Shown here: piece by piece, positions 35,872 to 43,676 of the stretch
How the letters are laid out: each line of letters opens with the position of its first letter
Position numbering within the stretch: position 1 is the first letter of the stretch
Source of the DNA: Nitrospirota bacterium
Lineage (GTDB): Bacteria > Nitrospirota > Thermodesulfovibrionia > Thermodesulfovibrionales > SM23-35
DNA: 56,098 nt
Reading direction: 5' to 3'
Assembly (NCBI GenBank): GCA_014859105.1
Contig: JACUUX010000012.1
Span: 1-56,098, forward strand
Made by a program: the position numbers and the translations under genes
Notes under the pieces: generated by a model
Told to the model about the DNA's origin: nothing
Seen by the model: only the letters and a program-made list of their open reading frames with translations
Database searches by the model: none

Positions 35872-37617
35872 TTATTGCAGGCATGGTCCGATATAAATCA
35901 TTCCCAGAGACTGCTCTTCCTCTTTTTCCGTAATGTTCATGATATCGCGAAATGTGGTCTTTATGAGGCGTTCACTGTCAGAATATCCCGCCCTGTACAC
36001 GACAGTCACAGGAGTTGTTTCGGGATAATATTTCCGGAAAAGGGGCATCAGATTCTTCATCTCCCTGAGGCCGATGAAGATAACGAGAGTATCGCCGCTT
36101 TCAGCCACAGATTTCAATAAGGCTTCATTGGCCTTCAGCCCCTTCGGAACGGTAAGAATGATTGATCCTTTGCATTCCTCGCATAAAACGTTTCTGATCA
36201 TTGCATTCGATACATTAAAAGCGCTGAGACCCGGAATAATCTCTATCTGATCCATAAACTCCTGGAGCCAATATCTCCAGCTTCCGTAAAGCGTCGGGTC
36301 GCCGTATTCCAGCAGGGCAACATGTTTTCCTGCTTTGATGGCATCTCGTATTGACTGAATATTTCCAGCCCTCTGGTCTTCCAGTTTTTTCTTCGCTTCC
36401 GCGTCCGACAGGCCCGGGTTCATTTTTCTGAAAAAGGGCTCTGCATTCAGGAGAGGATCAAAGAGCACGGTTTTATTCCCTATATATTTTGCAAACCTGT
36501 TTCTTATGTCCTCAGTGCAGAGAAAAGCATCCGCTTTCGCCATCTGTGAAACAGCTTCCAGTGTGAGAAGGCTTGTGTCACCGCACCCCACACCGATGAT
36601 AGAGAGTTTGGGCTTTTGCTTGAGCGAGATAACCTCTATTCTGCTCACGGCCTTTACCCATCTGTCTGCCGAGAGGTCATCAGGGAGGAGAGCAATAAAT
36701 TTGCCGTTCTCTTTCAGTGGTTGTCCTTCGGCCATATCGGCTATGATGATATTGCGACCGTACGGTCCATAAAATAATTCACCATATGATATGAGTGACC
36801 GGTAACCGTCAGGGGCGGAAATGAGTATGACGGAATTCATATCGGGGTTAATACCGGCTTTCTGTATTATTTCAGTTAATGGAACGCCAGCATAGGTATT
36901 TAAACCGTGATATCCTTTCCCGTCTCCCGTCGTCTTGGCGAGAGCTTCAAGACGCGGATAAGAAGAAATATCAGAGATCTCCAGCTGCTTCTTAACACTT
37001 CCACTCAGCACAAATTTTGGGGAGAAGAGGTTTTTCATTTTCTGTGAAGTCATCGATGGATGAAGGTCAATGACCTCAATCGAAGTAATGTTTTCCAGAG
37101 AACGGTCTGTATAGAAATCAATTGAGACGATAAGCTTGGGCAGCCCGACGTCACGCTTCAGATGATCAAACCATGGTTTGAAAACCTCAGGTGTGTGGCA
37201 TCCGGAACATTCTTTATGGGGCATAATCGGTGTTGCTGAGAAAGCTATAAGAACCTCTGCAGGGTTCCGGTAAAATATTTCTCCCCATGAAAGTACAGTC
37301 TGTTGTCCTTCCTTATTCTTTATAACAATCGCCATATCAACAGGTTTAAAGAAATCGGATTCTTCCTTCTGAACAGTCGCGAGTTCGAGCAGTGTTCTGA
37401 GCGGTACCCCGCGATAGGAGAATACTCCGTGAAAGTTTTTGTCCGAGGTGACTTCATTCAGTCTGGCGTTTACGGATTCGAACCTGCGGATGTCATCCAT
37501 GGACAAATTTAAAGGCTGTTTAACTACACCTGTAATGCTTATAGATGATGAAAATGCTACTCCTGAAAAAACAAAAAGAATAAATATAACAAATACAACC
37601 CCTAAAATTTTCTTCAT
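35872..37617 (-). CDS. Exported CXXCH haem protein fused to a tetrapyrrole methylase domain
   Basis: 581 residues. An N-terminal signal peptide (MKKILGVVFVIFILF...) is followed by two repeats of a sulfite-oxidase-like, molybdopterin-binding-type fold (about 25-130 and 203-330) that lack the usual Mo-binding Cys. The first ends in a single c-type haem motif CSGCH (137-141). Residues about 337-581 are a complete SAM-dependent tetrapyrrole methylase: GVGCGDTSLLTL, EYGDPTLYGSW (437-447) and PGLSAFN (462-468). A methylase of this class is normally cytoplasmic, so export of it with a haem is unexpected. The genes just upstream, resB and ccsA, could ligate this haem. Function unknown. Confidence 0.75.
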   Translation of the reverse strand: MKKILGVVFVIFILFVFSGVAFSSSISITGVVKQPLNLSMDDIRRFESVNARLNEVTSDKNFHGVFSYRGVPLRTLLELATVQKEESDFFKPVDMAIVIKNKEGQQTVLSWGEIFYRNPAEVLIAFSATPIMPHKECSGCHTPEVFKPWFDHLKRDVGLPKLIVSIDFYTDRSLENITSIEVIDLHPSMTSQKMKNLFSPKFVLSGSVKKQLEISDISSYPRLEALAKTTGDGKGYHGLNTYAGVPLTEIIQKAGINPDMNSVILISAPDGYRSLISYGELFYGPYGRNIIIADMAEGQPLKENGKFIALLPDDLSADRWVKAVSRIEVISLKQKPKLSIIGVGCGDTSLLTLEAVSQMAKADAFLCTEDIRNRFAKYIGNKTVLFDPLLNAEPFFRKMNPGLSDAEAKKKLEDQRAGNIQSIRDAIKAGKHVALLEYGDPTLYGSWRYWLQEFMDQIEIIPGLSAFNVSNAMIRNVLCEECKGSIILTVPKGLKANEALLKSVAESGDTLVIFIGLREMKNLMPLFRKYYPETTPVTVVYRAGYSDSERLIKTTFRDIMNITEKEEEQSLGMIYIGPCLQ

Positions 37618-38399
37618 ATATCCTCCTTTTTGTTATTTTTAATGTCTCTGTTAATTTTTGGGAAATACCACAACATAAGCAAAATCAGAACAGTAAAGCC
37701 GACCAGAATCAGTCGTACTCCGGGATCACGTTTTATGGAAATTTTTAATTCAGGAGACTTACTTGACCTTTTATCCATACCAAGATGGAAACTGTACCCC
37801 TGCCAGTAAAGGGGATGTAGAAAACTAATATGTTTTTGTGCCGTATCCCCCTGTGTTTGCAGTTCAAAGGAAACAATGCATTGTTTAATAAACCCCTTGA
37901 GAGATTCAGGTGATATGTAATAATCACATTTTTGCTCTGTTATCTCTATATCTGACTGTATCGGCAACGATGTCTTCGCTCCGGCTTTTGCCGGTAGCAC
38001 CCCGTTATAACCTGATATCATGCTAAAGAGGTGTCCGCACAGGATTACGAGAAAACAGATATGGGTTAAGGAAGGAGTGATTTTCAGGAAGAATATCTTA
38101 GTGCTCATTTGTTTCCGTTTTGAAAAAAGACTAATCAACCGGTTCAGGGTACATACACCCGTATTAATCCCAAAGGCAAAGAGAGAGACCAGAAGTATCA
38201 CCAGCCACCATAGTTTTTCAGGATAATATTGACCGTGAAGTATAAACCAGTCCTGAAATAGAGAATGATTCAGGTGCTTAAAAATCTGAGGATTGTACTT
38301 GACATAGTAAGAACCTACGGCAAGACCGGAGGCAATAATCAACAAAAGCCAGAAGGTTACCTTAACACTGCCACAGAAATTCCAGATTTTTTTCAACAA
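37614..38399 (-). CDS. ResB-like cytochrome c biogenesis protein (short)
   Basis: 261 residues with four membrane helices. The N-terminal motif GSVKVTFWLLLIIASGLAVGS and the periplasmic domain (FLHPLYWQGYSFHL) match ResB/CcsB, but the protein is shorter than the usual 330-450 residues. With CcsA it forms the system II haem-ligating complex that attaches haem to CXXCH proteins. It overlaps the haem-methylase gene by 4 bases and follows ccsA directly. Confidence 0.78.
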   Translation of the reverse strand: MLKKIWNFCGSVKVTFWLLLIIASGLAVGSYYVKYNPQIFKHLNHSLFQDWFILHGQYYPEKLWWLVILLVSLFAFGINTGVCTLNRLISLFSKRKQMSTKIFFLKITPSLTHICFLVILCGHLFSMISGYNGVLPAKAGAKTSLPIQSDIEITEQKCDYYISPESLKGFIKQCIVSFELQTQGDTAQKHISFLHPLYWQGYSFHLGMDKRSSKSPELKISIKRDPGVRLILVGFTVLILLMLWYFPKINRDIKNNKKEDI

Positions 38400-39158
38400 T
38401 TAATTGCCCCCCAACCGCAGCATATTCATTTCGCTAAAATGGCTGCTATAGCTAAAGAAAAGGAGCAAGATAAAACCTGCCAGAGAAAAAAGTGCCTTTT
38501 TCTTCATATCCCAGGCAGGTAAAAAACGCAGATGTAAGAAGGCTGCATAGAAACACCATACAGTTGCTGATTGCATATGCCTGTCGCTCCAGTTAAAGAG
38601 ATTTGCCCAGCCTAAATAACACCAGATGGCACCGACTACCTGTGCAATGCTGTAAAAAATAAACCCCCAAATGACCATGGAATGGAAGATTCGTGCGTTT
38701 TCTTTTCCTTGCAGGTATAAAAGAGAAAACCATGCTCCCAGGCCAAAAAATGCATGGGCAAGGATTTCAGAAAAATGAAATAGAGGTGAGAAAATAGTCT
38801 TCACCTTTGGAGAAGGGGGAAATATTCCTTTAGGATAAATAAGAGCTATGAGCGAGAGAAACAAAATAAGTATAAGTGCAGTGTAACCCAGGTCCCTATC
38901 CTTAATGAACAGCCTCAGTCCCAATACCAGAAAAGCCAAACACCACGGCAAAAAAAAGACCCCTTCGAATATCGCATTAGGGGTAAAGATACCGATAAAC
39001 CATCCCCGGCTGATCTGGCTTATTGTATGAAGAACAAAGGCGGTGATGAATAAAAACTCAGCAAGCCTCTCCTTTTTCAAAAAGAAAAAGAAGAGGCTAC
39101 CCGTATACCCGCCTATTGCAGTATGCAAACATGTCAAAGAGACGCTGTATAGAGACAT
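38400..39158 (-). CDS. CcsA/CcmC-type cytochrome c assembly protein (divergent)
   Basis: 252 residues with about eight membrane helices. It keeps conserved histidines (LHTISQISRGW, HFSEILAHAFFGLGAWFSLLYL, FYAAFLHLR) of haem-handling proteins. The tryptophan-rich WGxYWxWD signature is degraded to WCYLGWANLFNWSD, losing the usual Asp. It may bind haem differently, or be specialised for one client. It lies directly between receptor 2 and resB with no gap. Confidence 0.75.
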   Translation of the reverse strand: MSLYSVSLTCLHTAIGGYTGSLFFFFLKKERLAEFLFITAFVLHTISQISRGWFIGIFTPNAIFEGVFFLPWCLAFLVLGLRLFIKDRDLGYTALILILFLSLIALIYPKGIFPPSPKVKTIFSPLFHFSEILAHAFFGLGAWFSLLYLQGKENARIFHSMVIWGFIFYSIAQVVGAIWCYLGWANLFNWSDRHMQSATVWCFYAAFLHLRFLPAWDMKKKALFSLAGFILLLFFSYSSHFSEMNMLRLGGN

Positions 39159-41273
39159 TTAAAAACGTGCGGCCAATCCAACGTAAAAGCTCCGCCCAGG
39201 TGCAGGAAACCCAATTTCTGGTTCATAATTTTCATCCAAGATATTATTAATGGCCACATAACCTTCAAAATATTTGGCGAAACTCTTTGAGACCCTCGCA
39301 TTCATAACGTAGTAGTCATCAACTTCGATCACCTCTGCTGTCGGTCTATCTGGTGTAGGAAGCTGACTGTAAACTTTTCCCATGTAGAGACCTGTGAGGT
39401 CAAGACGGGTCTTTATATAGGGAATAGTATAGTATACCCCCACATCTACTTTATGTTCCGGGACATTGACAAAATCCGTTGTTACCCGGTTAGGACTTCT
39501 ATCCCGGGCGTTAATGTAGGTGTATCCAGCCCGCACCAAGAGATCCTTTACTGGATTGACTTCTCCTGTCAACTCAACACCTGCCAGGCCAACCTTGGCA
39601 AAATTTTCATATGGCGCATCACGGTCCGGAGTTGCCCGTGCGATAAAATCATCAACGTCATGATAAAAGAATGCCAGTTCACCTCTCGCATAACTGGAAA
39701 AACTATGTGAAACTCCCAGTGTATAATTAATGCTCGTTTCAGCTTGTAAATCTAAATTTCCGCCCCTCGAATGATAAAGATAAAACAGGGTGGGAAATCT
39801 TACCTTCCGGGCTATAGAACCGAAGAGTCGTGTGGAATCGAAAAGGTTATAAGTCATACCAATCATGGGGTTAAGCTCGTCCATCGTGTCCGGCTTCCCT
39901 AAATCATCCTGTCTTATAAAATCGCCTGTATTACTATCAGTTATGTTCTTTTTGGCCTCGGTCACCTTATACCAATCATAACTTGCTCCTACAACCAAGG
40001 ATAGATTCTGTATTTTGTTGAACTCATTCTCTAACGCCAGTGACCCCGTGTGAGATATTCTCTCTTCAAATGGCAGATATGTGTCATCTCGCTGTTTATG
40101 ATTTTCGTCCCTGTACTGAAAAGCAAACCGCAGGATATCCCATTTTACAGGTCTAAAATCTGCCGAAAAGGATCCACCAATCAGATGATCTTTATATCTG
40201 CTTGAAGCTAATTTGTTCGTGAAGTTATAGTCTGAATAACTATCAAAATCATCCACGTGATTGTGGTAAAACAATTTGGCCTTCAGGGTTAATTCATCAG
40301 TGATTTTCTGCTGTCCGCTCAAGTCTATCCCCCAATCGGTATATTTTGGCAGCTCGGCAAAGTGAGAGAAGGCTGGTCTAAATGTAATAACTCTTACGCT
40401 CTCTACATGGGGTGGATAAGCCTTTTCTCTGTCTATGTAATGGAAATTGATATAGTATTCGCCCCCTTCAGGTTCAATGCCCACTTTAGCCCAGATACTA
40501 TCACTTTTAAAATCAGAATTATTGCGAACGCCACCATCCTCAAAAACTGCCTCAAGTGGTGGCGGTGGTGGTGGTGCTGGTCCCTGCCTTGTAATAGTTC
40601 CGAGAATTGGCTCGTAGTCATCAGACATTCTCCATCCATTAGACTCATGATGTGTATAATTTAACCAGTAATTGAAGATACCTTTTTTCATGCCATGGGA
40701 AAGGGAGAATTTATACGTGGCATAGTCTCCGACTTCCGTGAATGCTTCAAAAGAAGGTTTTTCAGTAGGTTTTTTTGTAATGATATTGATTACACCTCCT
40801 AATGCATTCGGTCCATAGAGCACTGATGAACCACCTTTGGTTATCTCAATTTTCGCGATGTTGTCGACAGGGATCTGGTTCAGATCAAGTTTGCCATAAT
40901 TGGTTTCGTAGTAAGGAACGCCATCAATCAAGACCAGGTTTCTGTTCTGCGAAAAACCACGGATTTGAATATCCGGCTCATTTTTAAAACCCGTCGAAAC
41001 TCGAATTCCTGGGACGTAACTCAATGCCTCGGCAACTGTCCTACTGTTTGTGGACTTTATTTCCTCTTCAGTAATCACTGTGGTTACAGCTACATCCCTC
41101 ACAGCCGGTAACCTCTCTCCCTTTACAAATATCTCGCCGAGGTCAAACACTTCATATTCTGGTTGTTCTCCCGATTTCATGGCTTCTTGAGCCCGTGCTG
41201 GAGCAAAGAAAATAAATAGAGTGACTATTAAGACAGGAAATGAACACGTCAGAAACCTTGAATGGATTGTCAT
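39159..41273 (-). CDS. TonB-dependent outer-membrane receptor 2
   Basis: 704 residues with a signal peptide (cleaved after ARA). TonB-box region FDLGEIFVKGE. The plug has TVAEALSYVPGIRVSTGF, IQIRGFSQNRNLVLIDGVP and GPNALGGVINIITKKP. The barrel ends in GLAARF. It differs from receptor 1 throughout the barrel, so the ligand probably differs or the two recognise forms of one ligand. It heads a seven-gene operon: receptor, ccsA, resB, haem-methylase fusion, permease, exbB, exbD. Start supported by AAGGAGG. Confidence 0.9.
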   Translation of the reverse strand: MTIHSRFLTCSFPVLIVTLFIFFAPARAQEAMKSGEQPEYEVFDLGEIFVKGERLPAVRDVAVTTVITEEEIKSTNSRTVAEALSYVPGIRVSTGFKNEPDIQIRGFSQNRNLVLIDGVPYYETNYGKLDLNQIPVDNIAKIEITKGGSSVLYGPNALGGVINIITKKPTEKPSFEAFTEVGDYATYKFSLSHGMKKGIFNYWLNYTHHESNGWRMSDDYEPILGTITRQGPAPPPPPPLEAVFEDGGVRNNSDFKSDSIWAKVGIEPEGGEYYINFHYIDREKAYPPHVESVRVITFRPAFSHFAELPKYTDWGIDLSGQQKITDELTLKAKLFYHNHVDDFDSYSDYNFTNKLASSRYKDHLIGGSFSADFRPVKWDILRFAFQYRDENHKQRDDTYLPFEERISHTGSLALENEFNKIQNLSLVVGASYDWYKVTEAKKNITDSNTGDFIRQDDLGKPDTMDELNPMIGMTYNLFDSTRLFGSIARKVRFPTLFYLYHSRGGNLDLQAETSINYTLGVSHSFSSYARGELAFFYHDVDDFIARATPDRDAPYENFAKVGLAGVELTGEVNPVKDLLVRAGYTYINARDRSPNRVTTDFVNVPEHKVDVGVYYTIPYIKTRLDLTGLYMGKVYSQLPTPDRPTAEVIEVDDYYVMNARVSKSFAKYFEGYVAINNILDENYEPEIGFPAPGRSFYVGLAARF

Positions 41274-41345
41274 AACACGCCCTCCTTATAAAAAAAATAG
41301 GTATTACAAGATTTATAGCTAAAAAAAATTATCCTGAAAAAATTT

Positions 41346-41446
41346 GTGCAGGGTTCTTGTTTTTGGTCTGACCTCAAGCCCATTGAAGTCTATGCCCAGG
41401 ACCAACCGATAAAAAAGTTAAAATAAATACACCAAGAACCCTGCAC
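41346..41446 (-). ncRNA. Structured leader of receptor 2 operon (candidate attenuator)
   Basis: On the minus strand GTGCAGGGTTCTTG pairs perfectly with CAAGAACCCTGCAC (14 bp), followed by AAATTTTTT. The enclosed region has an inner stem TTGGTC/GACCAA and a small hairpin. The first nine bases match the receptor 1 leader. The following bases differ but stay paired. Confidence 0.55.
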
Positions 41447-41528
41447 ATTCCCCCAAACACCCGGAGGGTTGAATTTCTTTCTAAAAATAGTTCTTTTATA
41501 GAATTAAAATAAGTTACTGTGCGGTAAG

Positions 41529-41571
41529 AGTCAAACTCAAAATATTCATTCTAAATATGAATTGTTTTCAT
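41529..41571 (-). promoter_or_regulatory. Promoter with LysR-type box for receptor 2
   Basis: The palindrome ATGAAAACAATTCAT (41557-41571, T-N11-A) is 22 bases from TTGACT (41529-41534). Homology with the receptor 1 promoter extends across the intervening ATT..GAATGAA block. It lies 75 bases from the divergent LysR gene, so autoregulation is possible. Confidence 0.6.
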
Positions 41572-41645
41572 GAGATGATTTATTGACAAGGTTTCTATGA
41601 CAATTTAGAATTGACAGTGCATATAATAGAATTGAAGGGATTATC

Positions 41646-42551
41646 ATGGAAGACCACAGGTTGAAGGCATTCTGTCTTGTTGTTGAGATGAAGAGCTTCT
41701 CAAAGGCAGCAGAAGCAAAATTCATGACGCAATCCGCCATGAGCCACCTCATAAAGAATCTCGAAGATGAAATGGGAATAAGATTATTCATCAGAAAGGC
41801 CAAGGCGGTCATACTAACACCTGCCGGTAGAATTCTTTATGAACATGCAAAAAAGATCCTCAAACAATACGAAAATATGGAGGGTGAAATTTATGCCTTC
41901 TCTAAGAAGATAAAAGGCCCCTTATATATGGGTGCAAGTACTATTGTTGCAACTTATTTACTTCCGCAAGTCTTTTACAATTTCTCTAAAAATTATCCTG
42001 AGGTGCATATAGAACTCTTTGTATCAAATACTGAAACAATAATAAATAGCCTTTTTGAAGGCAAAACAGATATTGGAATCGTTGAGGGGCAAATAAGAAA
42101 CTCGAAAGTTTATTTGGAAGAAATTGCAGAGGACGAGATAGTCATAATTGCATCTGATGAAAACCCTTTATTAAAAAAACAGCCGCTGACAGATCAGGAT
42201 CTTGTATCCCAACCATTCATAATGCCTGAGGTGGGTTCGGGAATTAGAGAATTTATAGATGATTTCTTTATTGATGCAAAAATAGATACTAAGGATATAA
42301 GGGTTGCTATGACCCTTGCTAATCCAGAACTGGTTGTTCAGATGGTACAGGCGGGGATCGGCATATCTTTTGTTTCAAAATGGGCTGTCTTTAAAGCAAT
42401 AAAAGATGGGTCAGTCAAACTTTTGAATATATCAGACAAGAAACTGAAGAGAAAATTTTATCTTGTCAGTATGGAAAAAGAGCCCTCAACAATAGTAGGG
42501 AAGACTTTCTGGGAATTTACAAAGGGATATAGATTTTTCATGCCTTTCTAA
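41646..42551 (+). CDS. LysR-family transcriptional regulator
   Basis: 301 residues. The N-terminal winged helix-turn-helix (about 3-62, FSKAAEAKFMTQSAMSHLIKNLEDEMGIRLF) is followed by a periplasmic-binding-like effector domain (about 90-290, GPLYMGASTIVATYLLPQV, VQMVQAGIGISFVS). It is divergent from receptor 2, the standard LysR arrangement, and the T-N11-A palindromes before both receptor operons are its likely targets. The effector is unknown; the imported ligand is a natural candidate. Confidence 0.88.
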   Translation: MEDHRLKAFCLVVEMKSFSKAAEAKFMTQSAMSHLIKNLEDEMGIRLFIRKAKAVILTPAGRILYEHAKKILKQYENMEGEIYAFSKKIKGPLYMGASTIVATYLLPQVFYNFSKNYPEVHIELFVSNTETIINSLFEGKTDIGIVEGQIRNSKVYLEEIAEDEIVIIASDENPLLKKQPLTDQDLVSQPFIMPEVGSGIREFIDDFFIDAKIDTKDIRVAMTLANPELVVQMVQAGIGISFVSKWAVFKAIKDGSVKLLNISDKKLKRKFYLVSMEKEPSTIVGKTFWEFTKGYRFFMPF

Positions 42552-42557
42552 TAGAGA

Positions 42558-42716
42558 TTAAAGAATTTTCTTAAAGCCAGTTGTCATCTTACTCAGTTCC
42601 TCTAATTTGGCAATAATCTCATCTTCAGGAAATATAATTGAGTTTTTGACTGATTTATCGATGTCGGTGAATTGGTTTAATTCAATGGTAATATGACTTT
42701 CTTTGAAAGTGCCAAT
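42558..42716 (-). pseudogene. Remnant of an unidentified gene
   Basis: An open stretch on the minus strand without a good start encodes a protein-like tail (HITIELNQFTDIDKSV, then FPEDEIIAKLEELSKMTTGF). A stop codon interrupts it upstream. It probably is the 3' end of a decayed gene, just downstream of the RelE-like toxin. Confidence 0.3.
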
Positions 42717-42759
42717 CTAAAAGTGTGGATCATAAAATACAATTGAGCCTTATCGTCAT

Positions 42760-43029
42760 TTAAAATTGTGAAATTAATTTATCATATTCAGCATGAGACC
42801 CTATCCAAAACCAAATTATGTGTTCACCTTCCTTAACCCCTACTGCTCGCCAACCAAGAGCTATCCTCACTGAGTATATTGGCCTATGTTTATGTACCTG
42901 TTTAAAGTGTAAACTTTTGTGATAAGGATTTTGTTTCCAAAGTCTATAAGATTTTTTTGCTATATTTTGAATATCTTCTGGGAGTTCTTGGAAGGCTTTC
43001 CAGAAACGAGCTGTTGTATGAGATATCAT
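42760..43029 (-). CDS. RelE/ParE-type toxin
   Basis: 89 residues. FWKAFQELPEDIQNIAKKSYRLWKQNP and YSVRIALGWRAVGVKEGEHIIWFWIGSHAEYDKL are the typical helix pair and beta-sheet of this mRNA-interferase/gyrase-poison fold, with a histidine near the C-terminus. It follows its antitoxin by 8 bases. Confidence 0.82.
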   Translation of the reverse strand: MISHTTARFWKAFQELPEDIQNIAKKSYRLWKQNPYHKSLHFKQVHKHRPIYSVRIALGWRAVGVKEGEHIIWFWIGSHAEYDKLISQF

Positions 43030-43037
43030 TCCTGAAG

Positions 43038-43247
43038 CTATAGATCAAGAGGTTTTGTCTTACCCTTTTTAAACTCTTCGAGAGCTTCATCTGCAAGCTG
43101 AGAAAGTTTATCCTGTGATTTTGCAAATAGCTCGTCCCATTTTTGTTCAGAAGCGATTTCATCGAGTATGAGGGCGGCTATTGCTTCTTGTTCTGATTGC
43201 GGTAGCTTAGAAACCTCATCGAATGCTTTTTTTAGTAAAGTGGTCAT
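43038..43247 (-). CDS. Antitoxin partner of the RelE/ParE-type toxin
   Basis: 69 residues from the ATG of MTTLLKKAFDEV, preferred because GAGGTG stands seven bases upstream; a GTG start would add three residues. Acidic and helical (LPQSEQEAIAALILDEIASEQKW), of the short addiction-module type that often precedes RelE toxins. Confidence 0.75.
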   Translation of the reverse strand: MTTLLKKAFDEVSKLPQSEQEAIAALILDEIASEQKWDELFAKSQDKLSQLADEALEEFKKGKTKPLDL

Positions 43248-43495
43248 TTCTATCACCTCTATAATAAATCTATATTAGCACGGCAGGTTTAATCAAGCAT
43301 TGAGTAAGATGAGAAAACTATAATCCGCGTTCCGTAATTTATGCATCACGGGGAGGTTGTTCTATCTCACTAATTCGGAAACTTTTCTACATCTTCACAG
43401 GCTGCTTTAAACAGCTCAATGCTCTTTTGCCACACAACCAAATCTCTAAAACTGCCTATCCTTTTCTTCACATTTATGCTCTTAGGTTAACTACA

Positions 43496-43597
43496 GTCTA
43501 AGAGTTTTCAGTCTAAAAGTCTAAGAGTTGGATACTTTTCCATTAACTTTTAGACTCTTAGACTGCCTTTGTTCCCTCTTCGTTGGGAAGTTAACTT
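43496..43597. repeat. Leader-like inverted repeat plus orphan CRISPR repeat
   Basis: AGTCTAAGAGTTTTCAGTCT...AACTTTTAGACTCTTAGACTG (43496-43565) is followed by a degenerate CRISPR repeat, GTTCCCTCTTCGTTGGGAAG plus TTAACT (43567-43597). The same two pieces in the same order precede the real array. No spacer follows. Nothing else is seen in the gap 43257-43676. Confidence 0.6.
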
Positions 43598-43676
43598 ATA
43601 CCAATCGTAAACGAACAGAACGCTTAGTTTACACTTTTAATTCATCTGTAATAAAAACCAGCATTGTTTGTTATTC

